Of a DNA stretch of 64,000 nucleotides, positions 7,463-15,543 are shown piece after piece. Under the pieces are notes generated by a model. That model had not been told where the DNA came from. It saw nothing but the letters and a program-made list of their open reading frames with translations, and ran no database searches. Every line of letters begins with the position of its first letter. Within the stretch, counting starts at the first letter, position 1. The DNA is from Clostridia bacterium. GTDB lineage: Bacteria; Bacillota; Clostridia; Oscillospirales; CAG-272. A program made the position numbers and the translations under genes. The stretch is from positions 29,004-93,003 of the forward strand of contig JAFVWS010000001.1 in the NCBI GenBank assembly GCA_017501545.1, given 5' to 3'.

Positions 7463-7855
7463 TTACCTCGTTACTGCGTTTTCAATATAATTGAAGTCGC
7501 ATACCTTTAATTTTTTCTCAGTAGCCACATAAACCTCGCAAACGTCAATTCTTGGCGTTTTATTCTTTAGCTTAGGTGGTAGAGTCTTAACAAAAGCATA
7601 TGCGAATTTAATTAAATTAGTTCTTTTATTTTGGTCAACTGCATCGGCAGGGCGATGAATGTTATTTTTATCGACGCTTCTTGTCTTAACCTCGACAAAA
7701 ATGATAAATTCCTTATTGTAGGCAATAATATCGGCTTCCAAATGACCAAAAGTGCTGTTGCGTGCAAGAATTTTACATTTTTTAGACTTTTTAATATATT
7801 TCTCGCACCAGCTTTCGCCGAAATCGCCAATTTGCTTCTTTGTATAACTAATCAT
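7463..7855 (-). CDS. YraN family (UPF0102) putative endonuclease
   Basis: A 130-residue protein with the Holliday-junction-resolvase-like fold signature: Asp42 in GHLEADIIA and E55-V-K57 in FVEVKTR. This PD-(D/E)xK-type core suggests nuclease activity, but the cellular role of the family is not settled. It overlaps the end of rnhB by 8 bases, the usual partner in Firmicutes. Confidence 0.87.
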   Translation of the reverse strand: MISYTKKQIGDFGESWCEKYIKKSKKCKILARNSTFGHLEADIIAYNKEFIIFVEVKTRSVDKNNIHRPADAVDQNKRTNLIKFAYAFVKTLPPKLKNKTPRIDVCEVYVATEKKLKVCDFNYIENAVTR

Positions 7856-8453
7856 TCTTAAAAAGCTTAACTAAAAAGCTTGGGCGATGTATTGGAGTAA
7901 CTCCGTACGCTTTGATTGCATCAGTATGTAGCTTAGTGCCGTAGCCCTTATGCTTGGCAAAGCCATATTCAGGATATTCCTTGTCATATTCGTAGCATAA
8001 ACGGTCACGAGTAACCTTTGCAAGAATAGATGCCGCGGCTATTGACTGCGAAATTGCATCACCATGAACAACTGTTTTTGTTGGTACAGTAAATCCACGC
8101 GAGGTGTTTCCATCAATTAAAGCAACGTCAGGCTTTGTTTTCAAGCCGTCAATTGCACGCTTCATTGCAAGCATAGCAGCATTAAGAATGTTAATTTCCT
8201 CAATTTCCTCAACTGATGCCGAGGCAATAGAGTAGTCAAGTGCGTTTTCAATTATAACGTCGTAGATTTTTTCTCTTTTTTTCTCTGTAAGCTTTTTTGA
8301 GTCGTCAAGACCTTCAATTATAAGTCCCTCAGGTAAAACGCAGGCAGCAGCAACAACAGGGCCAGCAAGTGGTCCACGGCCTGCCTCGTCAACACCACAA
8401 ATCACCTTTGTATTCTCGTCAAGAAAGGATAAATCAAAAGAGTAATCTAACAT
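7848..8453 (-). CDS. rnhB: ribonuclease HII
   Basis: A 201-residue type 2 RNase H. The start of the catalytic domain reads CGVDEAGRGPLAGPVV, giving the metal-binding Asp22 and Glu23, and further acidic residues occur in ALIDGN. The enzyme nicks RNA-DNA hybrids and excises single ribonucleotides left in DNA. It is translated between rbgA and yraN in a tight operon, with GGAGAT before the ATG at 8453. Confidence 0.96.
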   Translation of the reverse strand: MLDYSFDLSFLDENTKVICGVDEAGRGPLAGPVVAAACVLPEGLIIEGLDDSKKLTEKKREKIYDVIIENALDYSIASASVEEIEEINILNAAMLAMKRAIDGLKTKPDVALIDGNTSRGFTVPTKTVVHGDAISQSIAAASILAKVTRDRLCYEYDKEYPEYGFAKHKGYGTKLHTDAIKAYGVTPIHRPSFLVKLFKND

Positions 8454-8464
8454 ATAATCTCCTA

Positions 8465-9331
8465 TTAGTTTTCTGGCGCTTCAAGTGAAATTGCGCCAAT
8501 TTTTGCACTTCTAAATTCTTCAAGCAAGGTTGCCGCAGTTCTTTCTGTATTAATTTCACCACCGGAAATTAAAAATCCTCGCTTTTTACCAACAAGCTCA
8601 AACACCTCATAGTCAGTTTCACAAGATAATAGCTCGTCCTCTTTAATTTTATATCGTGCCATAAACTGTGCACGCGCAAGATTTTTAAGACGTGAGCAAA
8701 GAACCATAGCAATATATTCTGTGTCTAAAATTGCGTCCTTGATAGCACCTGTGATTGCTAAGTTTTCACCAACAGCCTTTTCCTCAAATTTTGGCCAGAG
8801 AACACCGGGCATATCCATAAGGTCAAAGCCAATATTTGTAGGAATCCATTGCTTGTTTAAGGTAACGCCAGGACGGTTTTCAACCTTTGCCTTTTTAGAG
8901 CCACAGATTTTATTAATAAGGGAAGATTTTCCAACGTTTGGAATTCCAACAAACATAGCGCGAAGCTTTTTGTTCATACCCTTATTTTCATATTTTTCAA
9001 TTTTGTCAGCTAATATCTTTTTTACAGCACCTGAAATTAGGGAAAGCCCTTCGCCCGTAATGCAGTCAACGCTTATAGCATATTTACCATTTCTTTTGTA
9101 GTAGTCAATCCAACTCTGTGTAATGGATTTATCTGCTAAAGATGACTTGTTTAAAATGGTTAGAGAAGGCTTATCGCCAATAAGCTTAGCAATTTCAGGA
9201 TTTTTAGAGCTGTATGGAATTCTTGCGTCAAGAATTTCAATAATTATATCAACCTCTTTTAAGTTTTCTGAAATCAAACGGCGCGTTTTCGCCATATGAC
9301 CAGGAAACCATTGTATAACCTCTGATTGCAT
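8465..9331 (-). CDS. rbgA: ribosome biogenesis GTPase RbgA (YlqF)
   Basis: A 288-residue circularly permuted GTPase of the YlqF/RbgA family. The motif order is G4 (61-64), G1 GIPNVGKSS (129-137), G3 DMPG (173-176), with a C-terminal ANTAR-like helical region. RbgA is needed for late 50S assembly. The G4 motif reads NKSS rather than NKxD: the Asp that normally contacts guanine is a Ser here, confirmed from the nucleotides. The gene sits between lepB and rnhB as in many Firmicutes, but rplS, its usual neighbour, is on the other strand 2.4 kb away. Confidence 0.92.
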   Translation of the reverse strand: MQSEVIQWFPGHMAKTRRLISENLKEVDIIIEILDARIPYSSKNPEIAKLIGDKPSLTILNKSSLADKSITQSWIDYYKRNGKYAISVDCITGEGLSLISGAVKKILADKIEKYENKGMNKKLRAMFVGIPNVGKSSLINKICGSKKAKVENRPGVTLNKQWIPTNIGFDLMDMPGVLWPKFEEKAVGENLAITGAIKDAILDTEYIAMVLCSRLKNLARAQFMARYKIKEDELLSCETDYEVFELVGKKRGFLISGGEINTERTAATLLEEFRSAKIGAISLEAPEN

Positions 9332-9339
9332 AATAATTT

Positions 9340-9999
9340 CTAATTTAGAATACCCATTTTGCTAAGTGGAGTAAGTCTAAATATTGCCTTTCCAAGTACG
9401 TATTTTTTAGGTACACAGCCAACGTCATTTGTACGGCTGTCACCAGAGTGATAGCGGTTGTCACCCATTAAAAATAGGCAACCCTCATCAACTGTTCTTT
9501 CATACACCTTATTTTCATAGTCATAGTATGGGCTTGCATTCTCAAGTGGCTTGCCGTCCTCGTCGTAACCCAAAGAAGCTTCATAGTATTTTAGGTCACC
9601 AACGTAAATGGCAGATTCGTTTTCAATTAATTCACCATCTACATAAACGCATGCAGGCTTGTTGTTACCCTCAAAAAACTGAATTCTAACGGTTTGCCCC
9701 TCAGTTGCGATAACTCTTTTTACAAGTGGCTTATCGTAGTATGTTCCTTCGAAATTACCATGGACAACAACAATGTCGCCCTCTTTGGGCTCATATGATA
9801 AAAATAGGTCAGATATAACAATATATTCACCGTGGTGAAGGGTAGGCTCCATTGATTCGCCATTAACTACTGTAAGTCTGCAAACAAATAAAGAAATAAT
9901 TACAACAGCAATTAACGCAAAAACAATCGGCTCAAAAATATCAAAAAAGCCCTTAGCAATTTTATTAGGCTTTATTTCTTCTGTATAGCTTTCGTTCAT
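9340..9999 (-). CDS. lepB: signal peptidase I
   Basis: A 219-residue type I signal peptidase with one N-terminal membrane segment (about 22-42). The catalytic Ser49 is in NGESMEPTL and the general base Lys94 in PLVKRVIA. The GDNR box (MGDNRYHSGDSR) is present. It cleaves signal peptides from secreted proteins on the outer face of the membrane. It is the first gene of a six-gene minus-strand run; its promoter lies at 10032-10060, and AAAGG precedes the ATG at 9999. Confidence 0.95.
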   Translation of the reverse strand: MNESYTEEIKPNKIAKGFFDIFEPIVFALIAVVIISLFVCRLTVVNGESMEPTLHHGEYIVISDLFLSYEPKEGDIVVVHGNFEGTYYDKPLVKRVIATEGQTVRIQFFEGNNKPACVYVDGELIENESAIYVGDLKYYEASLGYDEDGKPLENASPYYDYENKVYERTVDEGCLFLMGDNRYHSGDSRTNDVGCVPKKYVLGKAIFRLTPLSKMGILN

Positions 10000-10031
10000 A
10001 AATTTGCCTTTCTAAGTTGAATTCTTGTATT

Positions 10032-10060
10032 ATTTTACCACAAAATAACTAAAATAACAA
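10032..10060 (-). promoter_or_regulatory. promoter of the lepB operon
   Basis: Reading leftwards: TTGTTA (10060-10055), 17-bp spacer ending in TGG, TAAAAT (10037-10032). It is divergent from the lipoprotein promoter starting at 10077. Confidence 0.65.
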
Positions 10061-10076
10061 TAGTTTTTAAATTTTA

Positions 10077-10105
10077 TTGTTTTTATTGTTTGCTTATGAT
10101 AAAAT
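10077..10105 (+). promoter_or_regulatory. probable promoter of the lipoprotein at 10146
   Basis: TTGTTT (10077-10082), 17-bp spacer, TAAAAT (10100-10105). Both boxes are imperfect, but spacing and position suit the downstream gene. Confidence 0.45.
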
Positions 10106-10145
10106 AAGCGTAAGATTAACTTTAAAATATGGGAGCAGTAAAAAT

Positions 10146-11519
10146 ATGAGTAACCACAATAAAGTAAAAGCGATTCTTTTAAGCACAGTAATAGCTATAT
10201 CATTACTTATATCTGCGTGTCTTGCTGGATGCTCTACGCCAAAAGATACAAGCGCGACAAATACTCAAACTCAAGACACACAAACTGATTCTTCAAATAC
10301 AGAAAAACCACCAGTTGAAAGTGACACCAACACTGATAAGCCTGCTGACAGCGAAGCCGATACCAATACTGACACAAGCACACCAGTGACTCCAGATGTG
10401 CCAGTAGAGCCAGAAAATACAACCTTTGAGGAATTTATGGCAGAGCATATCACAATCGCAAATCAGTTTGCGCTTGACCAAATAGAACAAATTTCGTATA
10501 GTGATAAAGCATTGTCAACATCTTATTCTTTCGTTGCAAACGAAAACAACCTTGAAAAGATTATAGTTGCGCAAGTTGTTGCCGGAGAAGGAGAGACAAG
10601 AGAGCTTAAAATTGCAGAAATCTCATTTGCAGGTGGGGCGGACTTTGACGATATCATTGATGGTGAAGTTGAATTTGTTCCTGTAATTACAAGCGAAACA
10701 GCACTTGCCTTTGATGCAAAAGAAGAATTTCTCAAGGGCGATTCTTCAACCATCGAAGATCAAATCGCAGAAGAAATCAACGAAACCCTTGGCGACAATG
10801 CAATTCAGCACGAAGAATACAAACCAGAAACATTTACCCCAGAAACAGTGGAAGAACTTGCCCAGATGTATCCTGAAAAGGTCAACAAAACACTTACTGA
10901 CCGCTTCCTTGCAGCGGTATTGAAAAAAGATAGATTTACAAGTCTTGATGCCGCTTTAGTGCATAATGCAAAGTGGATTATGAAAGGTGACAAGGATATT
11001 ACTGATGTAGACATTGTATTCCATTATGGAGATGAAAATGGAAAGGGAGTTTATGCAATAAATCTTAAATTTTCTTCTCCTCTTACTATTGAGAATGTGT
11101 TAACTAATGATAAGAACCTTCAATCCATTACAACAACAAGAACGCAAAAATTCTTCTTTGATTACAACCCATCAATCCAAGGCACACGAGATGAGCTTAT
11201 GAATGCAATCTTTAAGGCAAACGGCATGAGCGAAACCTGCCCAGAAGGCGCGGTAAGATTGATTAAAATTGCAGATTCGGCATCAATAGATACGGAGATG
11301 GGATACAGAACTAGAAAAGTTGACGTTGTTGAAATAGGCGAAAATAAAATTCAAAAATTTACGGTATGTATTAAAGATGAAAACAACAATGCTACAGATG
11401 TTCAGTTGATTAACAATTTAAATAAAGGTTTATATAGAATGCCTGAAAATATTTCTATTGATATTTCAGGAATTAAAGTTGAATATGTTGCCATAGCGGT
11501 TGAAGATGCTAATGGATGA
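10146..11519 (+). CDS. putative lipoprotein with Thr/Asp/Pro-rich linker
   Basis: A 457-residue exported protein I cannot assign to a family. The start is taken at 10146 because GGGAGCAG precedes it and the signal peptide then begins correctly; the frame is also open 23 codons further upstream. The hydrophobic segment (9-28) ends in LAGC, making Cys29 the lipidated residue. Residues 30-85 are a low-complexity linker rich in T, N, D, S and P, followed by about 370 residues of globular sequence without recognisable motifs. It lies between lepB and rplS, which are neighbours elsewhere, and so looks inserted. A surface-anchored role is inferred only from the lipobox. Confidence 0.8.
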   Translation: MSNHNKVKAILLSTVIAISLLISACLAGCSTPKDTSATNTQTQDTQTDSSNTEKPPVESDTNTDKPADSEADTNTDTSTPVTPDVPVEPENTTFEEFMAEHITIANQFALDQIEQISYSDKALSTSYSFVANENNLEKIIVAQVVAGEGETRELKIAEISFAGGADFDDIIDGEVEFVPVITSETALAFDAKEEFLKGDSSTIEDQIAEEINETLGDNAIQHEEYKPETFTPETVEELAQMYPEKVNKTLTDRFLAAVLKKDRFTSLDAALVHNAKWIMKGDKDITDVDIVFHYGDENGKGVYAINLKFSSPLTIENVLTNDKNLQSITTTRTQKFFFDYNPSIQGTRDELMNAIFKANGMSETCPEGAVRLIKIADSASIDTEMGYRTRKVDVVEIGENKIQKFTVCIKDENNNATDVQLINNLNKGLYRMPENISIDISGIKVEYVAIAVEDANG

Positions 11520-11604
11520 CAATGATTTTACTCACTAAGATAAGTGGCTTTCGTGCATCTTAACACACATTTCTAAAAACTTCTAAATTTTTTCCAAAAA
11601 AGTA

Positions 11605-11633
11605 TTGATTTTCAAAAAATCATATGATATAAT
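11605..11633 (+). promoter_or_regulatory. promoter of rplS
   Basis: TTGATT (11605-11610), 17-bp spacer, TATAAT (11628-11633). It leaves an 80-base leader ahead of rplS. Confidence 0.85.
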
Positions 11634-11639
11634 GTCAAG

Positions 11640-11705
11640 CGTATGTGTATGCATACATAAAAAAAGGATGGTCCGCTGCGACGCTCTGCATGAACATCCT
11701 AAGTA
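11640..11705 (+). promoter_or_regulatory. possible L19 leader in the rplS 5' UTR
   Basis: The untranslated leader contains AGGATG (11665-11670) pairing with CATCCT (11695-11700) around a GC-rich interior, unusual in this A+T-rich window. Leaders regulating rplS by feedback from L19 are known in Firmicutes; whether this is one needs a covariance-model match. Confidence 0.4.
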
Positions 11706-11718
11706 ATGGAGGCTTATT

Positions 11719-12060
11719 ATGACTAAGATCGAAGCTTTTGTAAACGAGCAATTAAAGACAGAGGTACCACAGTTCAACATTGGTGACACTGTAAAGGTAC
11801 ACAACCTTATCAAGGAAGGCACAAGAGAGAGAATCCAAATTTTCGAGGGTACTGTTATCGCAAAGCACAACGGTGGCATTTCTGAAACATTTACAGTAAG
11901 ACGTGTTGCTTACGGCTGTGGCGTTGAAAAGACATTCCCACTTCATTCTCCAAACGTTGCTAAGGTAGAAGTAGTAAGACTTGGTAAAGTAAGAAGAGCT
12001 AAGCTTTATTACCTTCGCGACAGAGTTGGTAAGGCATCTAAGGTTAAAGAGCTTAACTAA
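11719..12060 (+). CDS. rplS: 50S ribosomal protein L19
   Basis: A 113-residue L19 of standard length. The core motifs are [51 protein letters not shown] and [18 protein letters not shown]19 sits at the 30S-50S interface. ATGGAGGC precedes the ATG at 11719. Codon bias is strong. It has its own promoter, leader and terminator, so it is monocistronic here; in many relatives it leads directly into lepB-rbgA-rnhB. Confidence 0.98.
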   Translation: MTKIEAFVNEQLKTEVPQFNIGDTVKVHNLIKEGTRERIQIFEGTVIAKHNGGISETFTVRRVAYGCGVEKTFPLHSPNVAKVEVVRLGKVRRAKLYYLRDRVGKASKVKELN

Positions 12061-12070
12061 TTATGAAATA

Positions 12071-12102
12071 AAAATCTCCGCTATCAAAGGCGGAGATTTT
12101 TA
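12071..12102 (+). terminator. terminator of rplS
   Basis: A perfect 11-bp stem (12071-12081 with 12090-12100), loop TATCAAAG, then a short T tail. Confidence 0.9.
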
Positions 12103-12103
12103 T

Positions 12104-12165
12104 TTGCCTTCCCCTTTGGTTGGAGGGGAAGGTGGCAAAATAGTTGACGGATGAGGTGTAGCAAA
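12104..12165. repeat. GC-rich hairpin repeat fragment (dispersed-repeat type)
   Basis: CCTTCCCC and GGGGAAGG form a stem around TTTGGTTGGA (within 12107-12132). They are followed by a short A/T segment and GACGGATGAGGTG. From memory, this resembles a dispersed intergenic repeat common in gut Clostridia genomes. It is locally GC-rich and non-coding, and only one copy is present in the window. Confidence 0.5.
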
Positions 12166-12188
12166 AACATTAATGCCCCAAATAGTTA

Positions 12189-12620
12189 TTATCTATGCTT
12201 ATGCCTAATTCTTTTTTCTCTTTTTATTCCAAGTAAGCCACCGGCAATACAAAATACAAGCGTTGCAAGCTTCAAAAGAGAATCAATGCTTATTAATTTT
12301 GTATCAGTAAATATGCTTACTGTAAATAAAACGAAAACAACCAAAAAACCAAAAATTAAAGCACCAAGGAGATATTTTTGTCCGTTTTTCTTTGATAAAA
12401 AGAAGCACGCGACAAAAGAAGCGACAAAAAGTGAAGAGTAGGTTGCAATATCTAAAAGTGCAGTTGGATTAGGCGTGTTATAAAGAAATAATGAAATTAA
12501 AAGGGAAAACACAAAGAATACCCCTAAAAAAATAAGTAAAGAGAGCGCAATATTAATAGCAAATGACTTTATACTAAGTCCCTCATCCTTTTGTTTAAAG
12601 CTATTTTTAAATTTTTTCAT
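12189..12620 (-). CDS. TIGR04086-type membrane protein
   Basis: A 143-residue integral membrane protein with four predicted membrane segments and a basic tail (GIKREKRIRHKHR). The pattern and its place directly after yajC match the TIGR04086 family of Clostridia, which has no known function. The start is placed at the ATG at 12620, which has GAGG seven bases upstream, rather than at a TTG five codons earlier. That GAGG lies inside the 3' arm of a terminator-like hairpin (12627-12665), so expression may depend on whether the hairpin forms. Confidence 0.75.
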   Translation of the reverse strand: MKKFKNSFKQKDEGLSIKSFAINIALSLLIFLGVFFVFSLLISLFLYNTPNPTALLDIATYSSLFVASFVACFFLSKKNGQKYLLGALIFGFLVVFVLFTVSIFTDTKLISIDSLLKLATLVFCIAGGLLGIKREKRIRHKHR

Positions 12621-12665
12621 AAAAAAACCTCGCAAATACTTCTTAGTAAAGTATATTTACGAGGT
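12621..12665 (-). terminator. terminator-like hairpin covering the ribosome site of the TIGR04086 gene
   Basis: On the minus strand a stem of about 13 bp (arms 12665-12650 and 12640-12627, small internal loop) is followed by seven T and at once by the ATG at 12620. The Shine-Dalgarno GAGG is part of the stem. It could stop transcription from yajC or hide the ribosome site. Confidence 0.7.
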
Positions 12666-12678
12666 AATTTTATTATTC

Positions 12679-13164
12679 TTAATTATTTTCAGTTTCGTTA
12701 GCTACTGCTTCAGTTGCTTCATTTAGAGCCTCTTCAACTGGAGCCTCAACAACTGGTGCTTCCTTTGTTTTCTTAGACTTCTTAACAGCCTTAACCTTTT
12801 CAACCTTAACCTTCTTAGCACTCTCTTGTGGTTGTGGAGCAGGTGTGCCGTATTTATCAGAAGCGTGTACGTCTACTGAACGGATAGCAGTACGAAGAAT
12901 TCTGATTTTTGTTCTATCCTTGCCGGTTTCAATTGTAACAGTTTCGTCCTTAATTCTAACAACCTCACCGATAATTCCACCGATTGTTGTGATTTCATCA
13001 CCGATTTGTAGATTGTTACGCATTTCGTTGGCTTCTTTTTCTTGCTTCTTTTGGTTTCTAAACATAAAGAAGAACATTACACCAACTAAAAGTACCATAA
13101 TGATAATGGTGATCCAGCTATTACCACCGAAAAGTCCAGCAGCAAATAAAGAGATATTTGTCAT
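12679..13164 (-). CDS. yajC: preprotein translocase subunit YajC
   Basis: A 161-residue YajC. One N-terminal membrane helix (about 17-36), then FRNQKKQEKE and the conserved GDEITTIGGIIGEVVRI core. YajC associates with SecDF at the Sec translocon. The C-terminal 50 residues form an Ala/Lys/Glu/Val-rich tail (KKVKVEKVKAVKKSKKTKE) that is longer than in many homologues. The ATG at 13164 has GGAGG upstream and the promoter lies at 13195-13223. secD/secF are not adjacent. Confidence 0.93.
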   Translation of the reverse strand: MTNISLFAAGLFGGNSWITIIIMVLLVGVMFFFMFRNQKKQEKEANEMRNNLQIGDEITTIGGIIGEVVRIKDETVTIETGKDRTKIRILRTAIRSVDVHASDKYGTPAPQPQESAKKVKVEKVKAVKKSKKTKEAPVVEAPVEEALNEATEAVANETENN

Positions 13165-13194
13165 TTTTAATCCTCCATTTTTAAATTCTTACTA

Positions 13195-13223
13195 ATTATA
13201 ACCTATTTTTTCCTTTTGTGCAA
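13195..13223 (-). promoter_or_regulatory. promoter of yajC
   Basis: Reading leftwards: TTGCAC (13223-13218), 17-bp spacer, TATAAT (13200-13195). Confidence 0.75.
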
Positions 13224-13302
13224 GCCTTTATTCAAAAAAATATTGAAAATATTGTTAAAATAATATGTTGAAAAAGTAAATTTGTTGTGTTAGACTAAAA
13301 AT

Positions 13303-14196
13303 ATGAAGTATATTATTGAAAAGCAAGATGAAAATTTAAAAATAAGGGACTTTTTAAGAAAAAACAAGGTATCATCAAACCTTTTAAAGCGTCTTAAAAG
13401 GCTACCTAATGGGATTACAGTAAATCAAGAGCATCAAAATGTTACTTACGTTTTAAAGGAGAAGGACGTGTTAGAGCTTAACATTGACGATTTTGATGAT
13501 GACGAAAATGAATTTCTTGTGCCAACTGATATTCCAATTGAAATTATATTTGAAAATGACGATATAACAGTAGTGAATAAGCCAAGCAATATGCCAACGC
13601 ACGAATCATTAAATAATCGTGGCAATTCGCTTGCAAACGCGCTTAAATATCGTTATCGCGACAAGGCATATGTATTCAGGGCAACTAATAGGCTTGACAA
13701 GGACACAAGTGGCGTTGTAATTACTGCAAATAATAGGTTTTATGCCTCATTGCTCTCAAACAAAATTAAAAATAATGAGGTTGAAAAAGCATATTTAGCT
13801 GTTGTTAGTGGAAAGCTTGATGGCAACGGTGTTATTAATGCCCCTATAGATAGAGTTGGTAAAAGCATTATCAAAAGAACTGTCAGAGAAGACGGCGAAG
13901 AGGCAATAACTCATTATAAATCGCTAATTTCCACAAGCGAGGCAAGCTTAGTCCTTTTAACCCCTAAAACAGGTAGGACTCATCAACTAAGAGTTCACTT
14001 ATCATACATAAATCATCCGATAATTGGTGACTACTTGTATGGAAACGAAAGTGCGTTTATTAGTAGGCAAGCATTACACTGCTATAAAATGGACGTAAAG
14101 GACGTTGGATGCTTTAAAGCATCACTATTTCCAGATATGATATCACTAATTAATCATTATTTTGGTGAAATATCATTAGATAAATATTTAGATTAA
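13303..14196 (+). CDS. RluA family pseudouridine synthase
   Basis: A 297-residue enzyme with an N-terminal S4 RNA-binding domain (about 10-65) and the RluA catalytic domain. The catalytic Asp132 lies in RLDKDTSG, and the GRTHQLRVHL motif is present. These enzymes isomerise uridine to pseudouridine in 23S rRNA or tRNA; the exact site cannot be told from the sequence, although the S4 domain points to an RluD-like rRNA enzyme. Only a weak ribosome site precedes the ATG at 13303. A clean terminator follows. Confidence 0.92.
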   Translation: MKYIIEKQDENLKIRDFLRKNKVSSNLLKRLKRLPNGITVNQEHQNVTYVLKEKDVLELNIDDFDDDENEFLVPTDIPIEIIFENDDITVVNKPSNMPTHESLNNRGNSLANALKYRYRDKAYVFRATNRLDKDTSGVVITANNRFYASLLSNKIKNNEVEKAYLAVVSGKLDGNGVINAPIDRVGKSIIKRTVREDGEEAITHYKSLISTSEASLVLLTPKTGRTHQLRVHLSYINHPIIGDYLYGNESAFISRQALHCYKMDVKDVGCFKASLFPDMISLINHYFGEISLDKYLD

Positions 14197-14219
14197 CGCA
14201 CTGTCCTCAGTGCGTTTTT
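14195..14219 (+). terminator. terminator after the pseudouridine synthase
   Basis: A 9-bp perfect stem (14195-14203 with 14208-14216), TCCT loop and T tail. The left arm overlaps the stop codon. Confidence 0.88.
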
Positions 14220-14256
14220 CATTTGTCAACAATTAGCTTTTTAAGGAATAAACTAT

Positions 14257-14273
14257 TAACAATTAAATTGTTA
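14257..14273. promoter_or_regulatory. 17-bp palindrome before murA
   Basis: TAACAATTAAATTGTTA is symmetric apart from its centre and directly abuts the AGAGG ribosome site of murA. It could be an operator or could fold over the ribosome site, although in A/T-rich DNA chance is possible. Confidence 0.3.
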
Positions 14274-14282
14274 GAGGTCTAT

Positions 14283-15542
14283 ATGGAAAAGCTAACTATA
14301 GAGGGCGGTGGCGCCTTAAAGGGAGAAATTAACGTAAGTGGAATGAAAAATTCTGCTTTGCCTATTATATTTGCGACAATTTTATTAAAGGGAGATTCAG
14401 TGATTAAAAATATCCCCTTGGTAAGCGACGTGTTAAATTCGCTTGAAATTTTAAGAGAAATGGGTGCAAAAATTACAGTGCTTGACTCGCACTCTGTATT
14501 AATTAATACAGACAATATTTCATCAGAAATAAAAGCGCACGCCTTAATTTCAAAAATGCGCGCCTCATCATATCTTATGGGTACAATGCTTGCAAGATTT
14601 GGGCATGCAGAATTACCAATGCCTGGAGGTTGTAATTTTGGCGTAAGACCAATAGAACAGCATTTAAAGGGCTTTTCGCTATTAGGTGCTGTCTGTAATG
14701 AAGAGAATGACTTTGTATTAATTTCTACCAAAAATCCCCTCAAAAGCACAAAAATTACTCTTGACAAAATTTCTGTAGGTGCTACAATAAATATAGTGCT
14801 TGCGTCTTTGTTTATAGAAGGGGTTACAGTTATAGAAAATGTGGCTGTTGAACCACATGTTGATGATTTAATTCACTTTTTAAATTCGGCAGGGGCTAAA
14901 ATAATTAGATATGGTAGACGAATATTCTGTGAAGGAGTAAAACAATTACACGGAGTAGAGTATGAAATCTATCCAGATATGATAGAGGCGCTTACTTATT
15001 TAACTTATGTAGGTGCGACAGGCGGAGAAATCGTACTAAAAAACACTAATACGGCGCATTTAAGCTATGTTTTAGACATTTTTTCTAAAATGGGCGCAGA
15101 TGTAGGAATAACCGAAAGAGAAGTGAAATTTAGGGCTTATAGGGCGCTCGATGGTGCAAACGTTACTACAGCACCATATCCACTTTTCCCAACAGATTTG
15201 CATCCACAATTTGCTTCACTATTGTGTTTTTCAAAAAATGGTGGTATAATAAAAGAGGGGATATTCCCAACGCGCTTTGCATATGTGGGTGAACTACAAA
15301 AAATGGGCGCTTGCATGAAGCAAGGAAATGGATATATTGAGGTTTTACCATCTAAACTACATTCAGCTACAGTAAACGCAACGGATTTGCGCGCTGGCGC
15401 TGCGCTAATTTGCGCCGCACTTGCAACTCATGGCGTTAGCACAATCAACAATGTTAACTATATCGTTAGAGGATACGAGGATTTAACTAACAAAATATCC
15501 TCTCTCGGTGGAAAAATAAAACTATTAAAAGGAGAACAATAA
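14283..15542 (+). CDS. murA: UDP-N-acetylglucosamine 1-carboxyvinyltransferase (MurA)
   Basis: A 419-residue MurA, full length. The enzyme transfers enolpyruvate from PEP to UDP-GlcNAc, the first committed step of peptidoglycan synthesis. The substrate-binding pair K22-N23 (MKNSALP) and the active-site Cys117 in MPGGCNFGVRP (the residue alkylated by fosfomycin) are visible. The start is set at ATG 14283 with AGAGG upstream; the frame is open 20 codons further but with a TTG and no ribosome site. Firmicutes often have two paralogues, and only this one is in the window. Confidence 0.95.
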   Translation: MEKLTIEGGGALKGEINVSGMKNSALPIIFATILLKGDSVIKNIPLVSDVLNSLEILREMGAKITVLDSHSVLINTDNISSEIKAHALISKMRASSYLMGTMLARFGHAELPMPGGCNFGVRPIEQHLKGFSLLGAVCNEENDFVLISTKNPLKSTKITLDKISVGATINIVLASLFIEGVTVIENVAVEPHVDDLIHFLNSAGAKIIRYGRRIFCEGVKQLHGVEYEIYPDMIEALTYLTYVGATGGEIVLKNTNTAHLSYVLDIFSKMGADVGITEREVKFRAYRALDGANVTTAPYPLFPTDLHPQFASLLCFSKNGGIIKEGIFPTRFAYVGELQKMGACMKQGNGYIEVLPSKLHSATVNATDLRAGAALICAALATHGVSTINNVNYIVRGYEDLTNKISSLGGKIKLLKGEQ

Positions 15543-15543
15543 A

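Noticed and set aside
10077-10145. Upstream extension of the lipoprotein frame
   Set aside because: It would overlap the promoter, lacks a ribosome site and would bury the signal peptide; the start at 10146 is better.
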